The notes under the pieces were generated by a model that saw nothing but the letters and a program-made list of their open reading frames with translations, was not told the origin of the DNA and ran no database searches. This document shows, one piece after another, positions 10,901 to 20,200 of a DNA stretch of 21,520 nt (position 1 is the stretch's first letter; every line of letters begins with the position of its first letter). The stretch comes from Haplosporangium gracile (taxonomy: Eukaryota > Mortierellomycota > Mortierellomycetes > Mortierellales > Mortierellaceae), in contig JAAAUF010000719.1 of assembly GCA_015499985.1 (NCBI GenBank), positions 1-21,520 on the forward strand, given 5' to 3'. The position numbers were made by a program, and so were the translations under genes.

Positions 10901-11093
10901 CAACAAATGCCATCGAGACGGATGATTTGGTCGAGGGAGGGTGGGAGGGTGAAGGAGAAGAGGAAGGAGACCAGATAGAAGGTGAGCGTGAGGATGAGGG
11001 TGATGAAGCAGAAGAGATTGACGAAGAAGTGGACGAAGTCGACGAGCGGTGGTGATCTCGCGACCTGGAGTAACGACGAAGCATAGAAAACAT
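4988..11093 (-). CDS. cAMP-dependent protein kinase (PKA) catalytic subunit
   Basis: Three complement exons (11093-10730, 8740-7884, 5650-4988) give 627 residues. The product phosphorylates Ser/Thr targets once cAMP releases it from the regulatory subunit. The N-terminal extension is Ser-rich (about 4-60), then of mixed composition, then Gln-rich (189-301). The kinase domain starts near residue 314. It shows the glycine loop GTGSFGRV, Lys343 (YAMKVL), Glu362 (NNEK), catalytic Asp437 (YRDLKPEN), DFG Asp455, activation-loop Thr469 in [14 protein letters not shown], and an AGC tail ending FPGF, matching PKA's terminal FxxF. The junction reads LRKSQ|RFPEH, so no kinase exon is missing. Both introns are phase-consistent (phase 1, then phase 0) but long, 1989 and 2233 nt. 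ATG 11093 is the first ATG downstream of a TATA box at 11435-11441. The ATG at 10913 (567 residues), or a distal exon at 14051, are alternatives. The kinase is certain; the attachment of exon 1 is inference from phase and spacing. Confidence 0.9.
5651..7883 (-). other. PKA intron 2 (2233 nt)
   Basis: The donor CAG|GTAATT at 7883 and acceptor TCAATAG at 5651 join two halves of an uninterrupted kinase domain, so this span is intronic for PKA. It holds CA-rich patches around 6658-6700, an AAC/AGC triplet tract at 6952-6981, and scattered T runs. No RNA gene or recognised protein was found in it. A 67-codon plus-strand ORF at 6835-7038 is discussed under findings. Confidence 0.85.
6952..6981 (+). 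repeat. AAC/AGC triplet tract in PKA intron 2
   Basis: About ten consecutive AAC or AGC triplets lie on the plus strand, antisense to PKA. The composition is like that of the glutamine tract of PKA exon 2, but on the opposite strand. Confidence 0.85.
8202..8540 (-). repeat. Glutamine-coding CAG/CAA tract in PKA exon 2
   Basis: Residues 189-301 of the kinase are dominated by Gln, with Leu early and Ala late. The longest pure run is 14 Gln (8439-8480). CAA and CAG codons are mixed, which limits slippage. Such tracts are flexible and length-variable. The unit joins the regulatory N-terminus to the kinase domain and ends at RRKFNLDDF. Confidence 0.95.
8761..8823. repeat. 8-bp GAAAGAGA tandem repeat at PKA intron 1 acceptor
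   Basis: There are six perfect copies of GAAAGAGA (8761-8808), one variant copy (GAACGAGA) and a partial copy. On the PKA strand this is a TCTCTTTC polypyrimidine tract ending about 20 nt before the predicted acceptor AG at 8742-8741. Confidence 0.95.
9422..9429 (+). promoter_or_regulatory. TATA-like element (TATAAGAG) upstream of nested ORF
   Basis: TATAAGAG lies 51 nt before the ATG at 9480, and no ATG intervenes. The spacing would suit a very short leader. It is antisense inside PKA intron 1, so function is unproven. Confidence 0.3.
9480..10016 (+). CDS. Hypothetical membrane protein ORF nested in PKA intron 1
   Basis: I do not recognise this 178-codon ORF. It starts at an ATG with G at -3 and ends in TAA. 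Three or four hydrophobic stretches are visible: about residues 30-48 ([19 protein letters not shown]), 74-92, 124-135 and 142-153. A basic tail with ERRKKKTHS follows. This reads as a small polytopic membrane protein. Its sequence is not a simple repeat, unlike most long ORFs nearby. Against it, the plus strand here is T-rich, which favours hydrophobic codons by chance, and codon use is less C-ending than in the acetyltransferase gene. It lies antisense within the proposed PKA intron 1, ending about 100 nt before the assembly gap. Confidence 0.3.
   Translation: MNFIFLDGWSTLFIHLASSSFWWERDDATFFLLLLLEFYVLCAMLYFVNNQHTTSFFPLRAEMNGWSLSMRYYHYVCVSMLSFALCSVLVLAMTSQGQVHIFIFHPMLLHNPIFTIEMVTQEMYELCLSMCFVTLLFATTQATWIAFFLLPIAYLTTPERRKKKTHSNDILNGSHRMV
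10114..10143. other. Assembly gap (10 N) followed by a 20-base T run
   Basis: Ten N bases at 10114-10123 abut 20 consecutive T. The true length is unknown; homopolymer collapse is likely. It lies in proposed PKA intron 1 and does not touch a recognised exon. Confidence 0.98.
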
Positions 11094-11434
11094 TGGGTTT
11101 TTTGTATTGGGGATTGAAGAGAAAGAACGAACGAGTGTGGAGGGAGAGCGAGAGATGGAGTGAGGATCCAATGATTAACAGGGGATAATTAGAAAGGTGA
11201 ATTGGGCGGAATGGAAGGTGGATTGAGAGATAGAGGAAGAAAGAACGCGAGCGATTAAACTGGAGAGTGGATGTGTGTGAGTGTGCCTTGTATGAAAAGA
11301 CGAATAGGTGAAAGAGTGAGAGCGAAAGAATGAATGGGGCAAGGACGTCGAGAGACGAAGAACAGAAGACAAGGAAGACAAATAAGAAAGAAAAGGACGA
11401 AAGAGAAAATGGAAGGGACGGAGTCGAGTGTGTC

Positions 11435-11441
11435 TTTATAA
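11435..11441 (-). promoter_or_regulatory. TATA box of the PKA gene
   Basis: TATAAAG on the minus strand lies about 340 nt upstream of ATG 11093. No ATG occurs on that strand in between. The leader between them is pyrimidine-rich, as in many fungal genes. This supports transcription starting near 11.4 kb and the choice of 11093 as start codon. Confidence 0.5.
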
Positions 11442-12253
11442 GCCGCGATGCTTTGCCTCTACCCTTCGTCGTTAATATCGTTATTATAACTAAGAAGAGA
11501 TGGAGATGGAGAGGGAGAGGGAAAAGGAAAAAGAGGGCGCGACTAACAGTAACATGTAACAATCTCAAGGCGTGTGTTTAAACAAGGACGATGAGGTGGT
11601 TCGGATTAACTGGGTGACATGCACTGTGGGGTCAAGTCATATACACATTTGCCCAATAATGAACCGTGAAATGATCACACCATACTCGCGCGCAACCCAC
11701 ATACACACGCACGCACACCGGTAACCAGAGCCTTCCGGTTTTCCTTTTGCCTTTCTCGCCCCTTTCTTTATTGCTTCCCTGCTCTGTGGCCGAAATGAAA
11801 AATAAGAAGGGATGACCGGAGAGTAGATGAATGGATAAACTGCAACAGCATGCTAATAAAACACACTAACAGAAAAATAGGCCGAATGACAGGGGAAAGG
11901 GGGAGAAAGAGGGAAAAGGGGGGGTTGAGATGATAATCGACTCTGTTCTCACGTTGGGTCATGGCGTTTTTGTTTTCCGCACTCTGCACTCTGCATAGGG
12001 CCTGCATTTGTGCATGTTTACACAGCCAAGAAGTGTGCGTTTGTGCGGATTGAGAGTGATGCGACTGGATGAATGTGTATCTCTGTATGAGCATCGATTG
12101 GACGAGAGGACATGGCCCATGGTCGAAGGATAGCCAATGGACCAACGTGGATGTGGATAGCTGTCGAAAGATCAAATGGCACGATTGTCTCGCCATCCAT
12201 ACGTGGTCTCTTCTTTTTATTATTATTCTTTGCCATCCGAGCACACTCGTACA

Positions 12254-12328
12254 CAGACAGACAGACAAACAGACAGACAAACAGACAGACAAACAGACTG
12301 ACAAACAGACTGACAAACAGACTGACAG
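12254..12328. repeat. 12-bp CAGACAGACAAA minisatellite
   Basis: About six 12-bp units are present. The first three read CAGACAGACAAA and the last three carry an A-to-T change giving CAGACTGACAAA. The change being shared by adjacent units suggests expansion from one mutated unit. Confidence 0.9.
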
Positions 12329-12695
12329 CAGATTTGTAAAAGAGATCTTTCTCTTCGGTTTACTCTCACTCCCCCTCTCCTCTTTCATTGTCTTCTCACG
12401 ATGCAACACCGTGTCTGCCTTGCCCTTTTGCTGCTTACCCATCAGAGTGTGACAAATAAAAATAAAGAAGAGAGACAACCACTTCTTGCTTGGCAAAGAA
12501 AAAATAAACAAACGAGAAGGGCGTGCTGAGAAGGATCGGATGCAAATGATATTGGATTACATATGAGAGATGGATAGGACTGGGTCATGGGATGGAGTCA
12601 ATAAAAGGACACCCATTCCGAGGTACATGATTAGTACATACGCGATGGTAGGGCATGCTTTTGCCTGAATGTGGTTTTCATTTCGTTCATACATT

Positions 12696-12723
12696 CATAC
12701 ATACATACATACATACATACATA
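12696..12723. repeat. (ATAC)n microsatellite
   Basis: About seven tandem ATAC units follow a short CATTCATA lead-in. No gene context is evident. Confidence 0.95.
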
Positions 12724-12868
12724 AACACACTCATACTCGTCCCCTCTACCCCTCGATCTCCCCTCGACCACCAGCGGTTAATTAATAGACAATGGCTGAC
12801 TTTAGCAGCACGTTTCCTTTTTCTCGGAAAACAAGGGGGAAGGATACCCGCGAAAGAGGCTCATTATT

Positions 12869-12920
12869 TATAAAACAAATGGATGGAAGCGATAGGGCAG
12901 GATAGAATAGGAATATAAAA
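12869..12920 (+). promoter_or_regulatory. Two TATA boxes (12869-12875, 12914-12920)
   Basis: Two exact TATAAAA elements on the plus strand, 45 nt apart, are followed by a pyrimidine/CA-rich stretch (12945-13170) typical of fungal leaders. They point to a plus-strand transcript towards the ORF at 13238, although two shorter ORFs (12987-13082 and 13183-13305) would come first. Confidence 0.35.
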
Positions 12921-13237
12921 ATGAATGTACGAGAGAGGCTCAACCACTTTGCCTTTCATCCATTGTACACTACAACCAACTATACCATGCCCCTCATTCT
13001 TTTCATTCTTTTCACTTCCACTCCACTAATCCAACACTCTAACCACTCACCGCCTCGCACTACATTCAACTCGCCTCCTTAATTTTTTTTTTATTTTCCA
13101 TTCTGCACACTTCAACGCTCTAACCACCCACTCGCTCTCATCAACACCTCCTCGAAATTCATACTACTCGTGCTGCGTGTCGATGCTAGTGTTTGTTTGT
13201 TTGTTTGTTTTTTGGTGTTTGCTTGCTTGCATTGGAA

Positions 13238-13507
13238 ATGTTCATTTTGCATGTGGTGGTGTTGGTGTGTTGGGTGGACACGTCCAATGCTCATTCGCGC
13301 AATGATGAAACCGAGCTCATGTCCTTCACCTACCTCGGTCTCTGCTGCACCATGATCGTTACTTTCGATCTCCTCTCTTTTGTCTGTTTTCTTTCGTTCT
13401 TTTTTTCCTGTATCGTACATGTACCCTTGAATGCATACCATACCTTCACCTCTACCCCATTTCCGAAAGTGCACGGTATGTATCGCTCATCCTGTCTGAC
13501 CTCATGA
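13238..13507 (+). CDS. Hypothetical small membrane protein
   Basis: The 89-codon ORF is not recognised. It begins with G at -3 and a hydrophobic start (FILHVVVLVCWV) that could be a signal peptide or anchor. A polar stretch (NAHSRNDETEL) follows, then a long hydrophobic segment at about residues 30-60 with FTYLGLCCTMIVTF. Codons in the middle (13301-13375) favour C at the third position (ACC, CTC, TCC, TTC, ATC), as in the acetyltransferase gene, which is the best sign of real coding. A donor-like CACG|GTATGT at 13475-13480 means that the 3' end may be spliced. Two TATA boxes lie 318-369 nt upstream. The antisense frame is also open, so this remains tentative. Confidence 0.3.
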   Translation: MFILHVVVLVCWVDTSNAHSRNDETELMSFTYLGLCCTMIVTFDLLSFVCFLSFFFSCIVHVPLNAYHTFTSTPFPKVHGMYRSSCLTS

Positions 13508-13945
13508 ACTATCCGACACATTGCGATGACGCCGTTTGTCCTTTTTTCGTCATCGCTTTTTTATTTTTTATACCGAGGAGGGGAACTTTCAATCCTAATG
13601 GCGCATTCCTTGCAACAAGTGAAATGACAATTTCGATGGTCTGAACGAATCATTTAGGTGGATAAAAAGTGGGAAGTGAAGAAGTGAAGAGGTGGAATAA
13701 GAGAACCCGAAAAAAAGAAAGGACAGAGAGAGAATCCGTCGAAAGGGTAACAGGTTAATAAAAAGGTGTATGTAGATCACCTCATCTCTCCTCTCATTCT
13801 CCTTCCTACAAAAAATTTCGGGGGAAGAATGGAGACGGTGAACCGTGCACATGATCATAGCGCCATCAAAATCGAAAATAAATAAAGAAAAAGCCCAACA
13901 ATGCTGGTTTTTGAGATGGATGAAAAGAGAAAAAAAATAGCGTAC
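13508..13945. other. Intergenic or intronic stretch
   Basis: No supported gene is seen. The segment is T-rich, then purine-rich on the plus strand. If the exon at 13946-14051 is real, this is the beginning of its downstream intron. Confidence 0.5.
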
Positions 13946-14051
13946 CTTCATTGTGGTCGCTCTCCATGTCGATACCGTCGTTGTCGGTATGATGGTGGCG
14001 CGTTGACTTATTGCGGATGGTCTTGTCTAAGACCTTTTTGAGTAGAGACAT
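13946..14051 (-). CDS. Possible distal first exon (35 codons plus 1 nt)
   Basis: ATG at 14051 has A at -3 and follows a CT-rich leader. The segment begins MSLLKKVLDKTIRNKS and ends HNE before a strong donor, AAG|GTACGC, in phase 1. The peptide is basic, then His- and Asp-rich, with no known motif. No other coding exon is found downstream on this strand until PKA exon 1. There, a GCAG acceptor at 10893-10892 would give [12 protein letters not shown] in frame, making a 595-residue kinase isoform with a 3054-nt intron. It might instead be an isolated spurious ORF or belong to a gene whose other exons I cannot see. Confidence 0.4.
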
Positions 14052-14617
14052 TATTCTCTCGCTCTTGAGGGAAGGAAGGAAGGACAGAAAGGAAGGAAAG
14101 GAAGAGGAGGAGTATCAACAGAGACTGACGGGTCGGAATGAAAGGAATGTCGATGCAAAGCAGAAAGTGAAAGAGTGATTGGGTGAGCAGAGTGAGTGTG
14201 AGTTGAAGTGAGTAATGTGAATGAGTTGTCCTGAAGCAGACAGTAGTAATGCTGTTGTTGGTGTTGTTGAATGAGAAAAGTGGGAAAGAGAGTTGACTTG
14301 CTCAAGGTCGAGGGACATGTTTTTTTCCCATATTCACTATTTCTGTTATTCTTAGAGCAGTCACCTTCACTAAGCGAAAAGCGCGTGTCGCGTCAAGCGC
14401 GAAATGACAAAGGCAAAAGACGACTCGTGCCGGCGATTCACTCCGCAGCGAAAATTGTTATTATTATTGAGCGATACTGTACAATGGTTTATTGCTTGAC
14501 ATTAATAAACATTAGATAAGAAATGAAAGGAAAAGAAAAAAGGGAATATAAGGTAGTAGATATGCAAAAGTGGAAACGTTACATGAATAAGGAAAAAGAA
14601 CAGACCATCTTCTTGTT
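14052..14617. other. Spacer downstream of the DHA2 transporter
   Basis: This holds the 3' end of the transporter transcript and the CT-rich (minus strand) leader before the ATG at 14051. No ORF of interest is present. Confidence 0.6.
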
Positions 14618-16985
14618 TTAAGCGGCCATGTGGATTTCAGAGGCATCCAAGATACGGGTCTTGCGGACGAGAAGCGAAAAGAGGAAGGCAGCGCAGGCAA
14701 TGGGCGTAATGCACTTGAAGATGAACTGGAAGGTATCGACATAGACGCCAATGACCGCAGCCTTGGATAACTCGGGCATGATCTGGACATTGGTAATCGC
14801 TTTCTCAATGTTGTACTTAGCGGCATCTGCAAGAACAAAGGCGGGGAGTTCCGAAATTCCTTTGGTGAGGTGGTTGTTGAAAAGGGCCGAGCACATCGCA
14901 ATTCCGATACCGCCTCCGATACTGTTCATGAATCCGCACAGGGCAGTGACAACTGCCATATCCTCCTTCTCGACTGCAGCCTGGGCAGCCAACATGCAGG
15001 TCTGCAAGATCAGACCGATTCCAAGACCGACAATCAACAAGAAACCAATCTGCTGGCCCATGCCCGAGTTGGCATCGAACAACATGCAGAGACCGATACC
15101 GACAGACATCATGGTGGTGCCCAACCAGATGAAAATGCGGTAGTCACCGACCATACCCATCAAGGCGCCCGAGATAATCGACGAGGCGACAAGACCGAGG
15201 ACCATGGGCAACAACTTGAGACCAGAGGCAGTGGCGGATGAGCCCAAGACGACCTGGAAGTAGATGGGGCAGTAAAAAATGACTCCCAAGAAACCCATGC
15301 CGGTCAAAAAGTTGACACCAAAGAGGATGGCGACGGTAGGGTTGAGGAACAGTTTGGGGGGAATGATGGCCTCAACCGCCTTGGACTCAACCCACATCAA
15401 GATAACAATCAAGAGGGCGGCAATGCAGAAAAGAACAATGATGACAGGCGAGTTCCAAGCGTAGTCGACACCACCCCAGGTGATGGGAAGCAACAGGCAG
15501 ATGACGGCGGCAATGACCAGGAAGGTACCATAGAAATCGATACGGGCCAACTGCTCCTTGAGGTTCTGTCTCTCAAAGGGCAAGTTCAAGAACAAGAGAA
15601 CGGAGGCAATGGTGACAAGACCGAGGGGCAAGTTGATGAGGAAGCACCAGCGCCAAGTGACCTGCTCAACAAAGACACCTCCGAGCAAAGGGCCAACGAC
15701 GGACGAGATGCCAAAGACACTCCAGATGACCGACTGATATTTGGCGCGCTCCTCCAGGACAAAGATATCCGAAATGATGATGAGGACGATGGAGAGAAGA
15801 CCCGAACCGCCGAGACCTTGAATGGCGCGGAAGACAATGAGCATGGTCATCGTCTTGGCACCTCCAGCACCAGCCGAGCCGACCATAAATGTCAGACAGG
15901 CGAAGAGGATCATGATCTTGCGACCAAAGATATCACTGAATTTACCTATTAGTTTTGTAAACAAGATGAATGAAAATAAGTGAGTATGGCTGGCAGGTAA
16001 AGAAAGAGCAAGGATATGGTTCATTACGCCCATTCGAACAAGGATGGCTCACATACCATAGAGGGGCTGGAAGGCGTCTGGTGACAGGTAAGGGAAAAAA
16101 AGGAATAATTCCGTGGTTAGTGTCGCGCAATGACCTCTGGCGGCTGGAATGCATATCAACAAATTGCGTGGGGACCAAGAGGGGAAGTAGAAAGACTTAC
16201 TGTAAGTGAGCAAGTAAGCTGTGGCGACCCAACTCATCTGGTTCTGGGCTTTAAAATCGGAGGCGATCCTGGGAAGAGCAGTGGCGATAATAGTACCGTC
16301 CAAACTGGCCAAGAAGGTAGCCATTGCCAATCTGGTATCATAAGAGAAGCAGATAGAGAGACATAGATGGTTAGTGGTTCATTCTAAATTGCATTATAGT
16401 CGTTGTTTCCTTGTTGTTGTTTTTTTTTTGTTCTTATGTGTATGAGGGCGTGTAAACAAAATAAGAGAGAAGCGGGAGGGGGTGAGTAGCCGCTGAAAAA
16501 CAAATAATGAGAGTAGCACAAAACGTGCGAAGCTGGGTTGACAAAATAAAACAAGGCGAGCACAGACGATAATGTGATTGGGTCGTCGAACAAAGAATGC
16601 CCTGTTTTTGGTTTTAGTGATAACAGCGACATAACAGGAAAATGGATGCAATGGGAGTTGTAGGGAGTCACAAGGGAATGAAGAAAATAGTAGGGATAGG
16701 TTCTTTGAAGGGGCAAGAGAGAAAGAAAGAGAGCGAGCGAAGCGACCACATAAAATAGAAGCTCACTCGCTCGTTCAATAGACGAGAAAGGGTAATAAAA
16801 AAGACGTACCCGATAAAGAGGAGGATGGCCGCACGCTTGGTGATGGCGGGGACCTTGTCGGCCTCCTGGCGCTCAATATCGAGGCTGGAGATCTCAGCTT
16901 TGCCGCTGTGGACGGATCCGGCCTTTTTGACGGTCATCTGGATGTTGTCGTTCTGAGTCACCTCTGAGTTCATCGACGAAGCCAT
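14618..16985 (-). CDS. DHA2-type MFS multidrug/H+ antiporter
   Basis: Four complement exons (16985-16810, 16331-16201, 16077-16057, 15945-14618) encode 551 residues, the usual length for fungal 14-helix DHA2 transporters. Introns are 478, 123 and 111 nt with donors GTACGT, GTAAGT and GTATGT. A polar cytosolic N-terminus of about 50 residues precedes helix 1, LAMATFLASLDGTIIATALP, with Asp70. Motif A (GKFSDIFGRK, 110-119) spans the exon 3/4 junction, and the antiporter motif C (VVGPLLGGVF, 192-201) precedes WRWCFLINLPLG. The third exon is only 21 nt and encodes AFQPLY plus two split codons. The family exports drugs or small metabolites, or sometimes takes up siderophores or amino acids, in exchange for protons at the plasma or vacuolar membrane. 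The substrate is not predictable. ATG 16985 is the first ATG after the TATA box at 17207-17214. No biosynthetic cluster adjoins it. Confidence 0.93.
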
Positions 16986-17206
16986 TGTTGCTGTTACTGG
17001 AAGGTATATAGGTTAAGTGGTTTAAAGTGTTTTTTAGTGTGGGTGAAATAAGGGTATGTGATGGGTGAAGGAGTAAGATGACCAAGCTGGAATTGGTCAG
17101 TCGAGAGGCAGAGTTAAAAAGTGAAGAAGATGATGATGATGAAGACAAAGAGAGAAGTGAGGAATAAAGAAAACAAAACAAAAAAAGGAGAATTAGAGGC
17201 GGGTTC

Positions 17207-17214
17207 TTTTATAA
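17207..17214 (-). promoter_or_regulatory. TATA box of the DHA2 transporter gene
   Basis: TATAAAAG on the minus strand lies about 222 nt upstream of the start codon. No ATG occurs in between on that strand, consistent with initiation at 16985 by simple scanning. Confidence 0.55.
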
Positions 17215-20200
17215 GAAAAAGAAAGTCGAGTTCGATCGGGGCGGGAGAGAAGAGTCAGCAGAGAACAACAACGCAAACAAGTATGAGCTTGATTAGTTTT
17301 TTTTTTTCTTTTTTCATTTACAGTTTTTTTTTTTTGCGTGCGCATTCGTTCGTTCGTTGGATGTTCGATCCAATTCAAATTCTAAAATAAACAGACATTA
17401 TTGAAGAAACATGCGATGCGATTTAAATGATATGTCCGTGTCAATCCGGTTATTTGACCGCAGCCACGACAGTCAGACAGCGGGGTTGTCCTCTACTCTC
17501 CCTCGTATTGTTTTGCTCAATTTTCACACTGCGACACATACACGACATATGCAGACATAACGCTCGGGTTGGAATTGGCCCATGTCCAAAAACGGGTTTG
17601 GCAGTCGATTAGCGCTCAGGGGAGAGAAGGGCGTGTGAGAGATATGGAAATAGGGGCTACATTGACAGAGTACAGAAAAAGCAGAAAAACAGGGGACAGG
17701 AGAGAACAAACGATGGATATATGATGATGCGCCATAGAGGGGATTAGAGAGGGAGGGATTATACGAAGGACAATAGGGATTGGGAGAGGGGTCAAGCGCA
17801 GGAAAGTAAGTAAGGATGTGACAAAGTGACCCGCAGTAGGCCAGGGGGGTATAGTTGTCTGTTGTTTAGTGTTTGGTGTTGTTGATCATGAAAGGTGGCG
17901 ATGATGAGCGGTCTGCGTGCGCATTACAAAAGCAAAAAGACAATGCCGATGGACAAAAGGTACATTGGACGATCATGTCTTGGCACCCTTCTGGCCCGGT
18001 AGCAGTCTAGTATTAATGCTTATATCGAATATGGTACCATGCGTAAAATGTGGACTGAAAACCAGTTTCAACAAGGAACTCTCATGAGCACCCAAGGATA
18101 ATAAATGGATGGCATGAGTGAGGTCGTGGGTCTTGTTCGATATTAGAAAGAGGTGATACTCCCAGAAATATCAAGCAATCGCCCTAATTGCACAAAAAAT
18201 CGGATTAGGAGGCAGAGTAGAACGACAAAGCGAACACGCCCACTGGTCGATGAGGAAAGACAGAGCGCATGCGTTTTCATTCATCATCCTCACCACCCTT
18301 TCCCCTACAGCCTCCAAGCTGGCTCCTGGCACCCTCGTCATCTGCTGGTCCACTCTGCCAACTTCTATTCTCTCGCTTTTCATCAACGCCTTTTATCTTT
18401 CTTCCCTGAACAATTATCACTCCAAAATTGACCGACAGGTATCTTATTTCCCCGACTGGAGTGCTGCTGAATTAACAGGGCTCTGAGTATCTCCAAGGGC
18501 TATTTCAGACTGACACACCCTCTCAAAATGTGTCCGACAAGGACGAGGGGAATACCAATTGGGCTTGTTTCCTCGATAAGAGTTTGAACAGATTAAGAAT
18601 GCTTTTTTGCCCTGCAGAAAACCGGTTTTTTGTAATAATATCTGATTTCTGATCGAAGAGGCTGATTTCTTCTTTTCCCAACCCACAAAAACCGGTTTGT
18701 CACACCATTAGCACGCCTAGCTAAGAAACCACTCACTCCCCTTCTTCTTCCACTTTTTCTGCCCCTGCAGTACGTGTGCCTTTTTCTCTTTCACTCACAC
18801 CTGCCCCTTCTCTCTTCTATCCCTCTCAAAAGAAGGAAGAAAACGAAGAAGGGTTCCTAAAGGCGCATCATAATAACCGGAGTAAGGACGAGTCTTACAT
18901 CTTTAAACTAGTGCAATAGTCAAATGGTTTCGCTTTCTTAGCAATCCGTACAAAATAAGGAACCAACCAAACAAGATTCATTCCTTCCAGAAGTCCCTTT
19001 TCTATTCCGGATCAAGCCCATTTTGGTCGTCTTCCCACTTCCTGATCGAAGAGAAAATAATAAACATCAACGAACAGAACAAAACGCTGAAATGACGGTG
19101 CGGAGCCCGATAGAACGAATCATTCCACACTGGGTGAACTAACTGCGTACAACCACAGTGTTTTCCTTCTTTTCTTGAATGCGTAGAAAACAAACGAATG
19201 GTTAAAAGTAAATTAGGCAAACAAGCGCGATCATTTTCTTATAGAGTATCGGCTCATCAATGGCGATGTCGTGAACACGTACCCAATAATCATACTTTCG
19301 CTAAAACATAACGTCTTTTTCCCTCTCCTCAACATCATCAGCAATAACTTAGCGTCCGCGCGCGTGCCTCGCCTAAATAAAATAAAGGTGCAACCAAAAA
19401 TGAAAGACAAAATCATTCTTTTTTGTTGTACTCGCCAATAAGGCTCTTAACACCAGACTATTACAGTGTTGCTCCCCCAAAATGGGTGCAATCACAACAA
19501 AAGAGCAAAAGCCAAAAAAAAAAAATAGCAATCAAGAAATGAGCTAGAAACGCCCTGTTGAGCTGGAATTACTTTTTCTTTTGTCGTTAGATGCCCCATG
19601 CCGCGGACGGGCGGATGCGCTTCATCATCACAGAAATGAGACAAGGCCAGGAATAATGGCAAGAAAACAAGAATAAAAAATTAAACAAGCATTATTCGTG
19701 TGTGTGACAAATATTTTTTTTGCTTCTGTGAACTAAAAAAACAAAGGAACGAACGCGCCCATCGTCATTGTCCTCATTGCCTCATTGTTAGAAACTTTTT
19801 TTCTATTATTCCTCGCCATTTAAGAAACGAGATGAGAAGAAGAAACGGTACGTAGCGTGTAGAAGATAAGTTGCAAGATAAAAGGGATAAAGTTGGCTGG
19901 CAATGTAAAGAGACAAGGAAGAAGGGGGACGAGGGGCTTTGAATTTGCTATTAGGATACATCCTTGGGAACTCTTAACATTTGGTGTGTTCTTTCTCTCG
20001 TATTGACCCTACCACTTTCCAGGACAAAGACGCGAACGCGGCGAAAAAAGGACGGTACATGTGTAGTTATCGGGTGCCTCTTTGTTCCTTGTTTCCAGGG
20101 GACGTAAAGAAACGGAGTATCCTAACCCGGCCCCTTCTTACAACACGAGTCCTCAGATCAAATCAGGCACAGGTCCAGGTAAACACATCTAAGAGAAAAC

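Larger units (their letters stand above)
11442..12868. other. Intergenic region with simple repeats
   Basis: No convincing coding sequence is present. Long ORFs here arise from pyrimidine-rich or repeated DNA. The region contains the CAGACAGACAAA minisatellite and an ATAC microsatellite. If the distal exon at 13946-14051 belongs to PKA, this span is also intronic. Confidence 0.55.

Noticed and set aside
10885..11568. Minus-strand 227-codon ORF upstream of PKA
   Set aside because: It is a Ser/Phe/Leu-rich translation of the CT-rich PKA leader in a different frame and spans the TATA box.
11768..12511. Minus-strand 247-codon ORF with repeated CLSV units
   Set aside because: The repeated peptide is only the CAGACAGACAAA minisatellite read on the other strand. 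The rest has no protein-like features.
17340..17380. GTTCGATCC resembling a tRNA B box
   Set aside because: No A box, acceptor stem or cloverleaf pairing can be formed with the T-rich flank.
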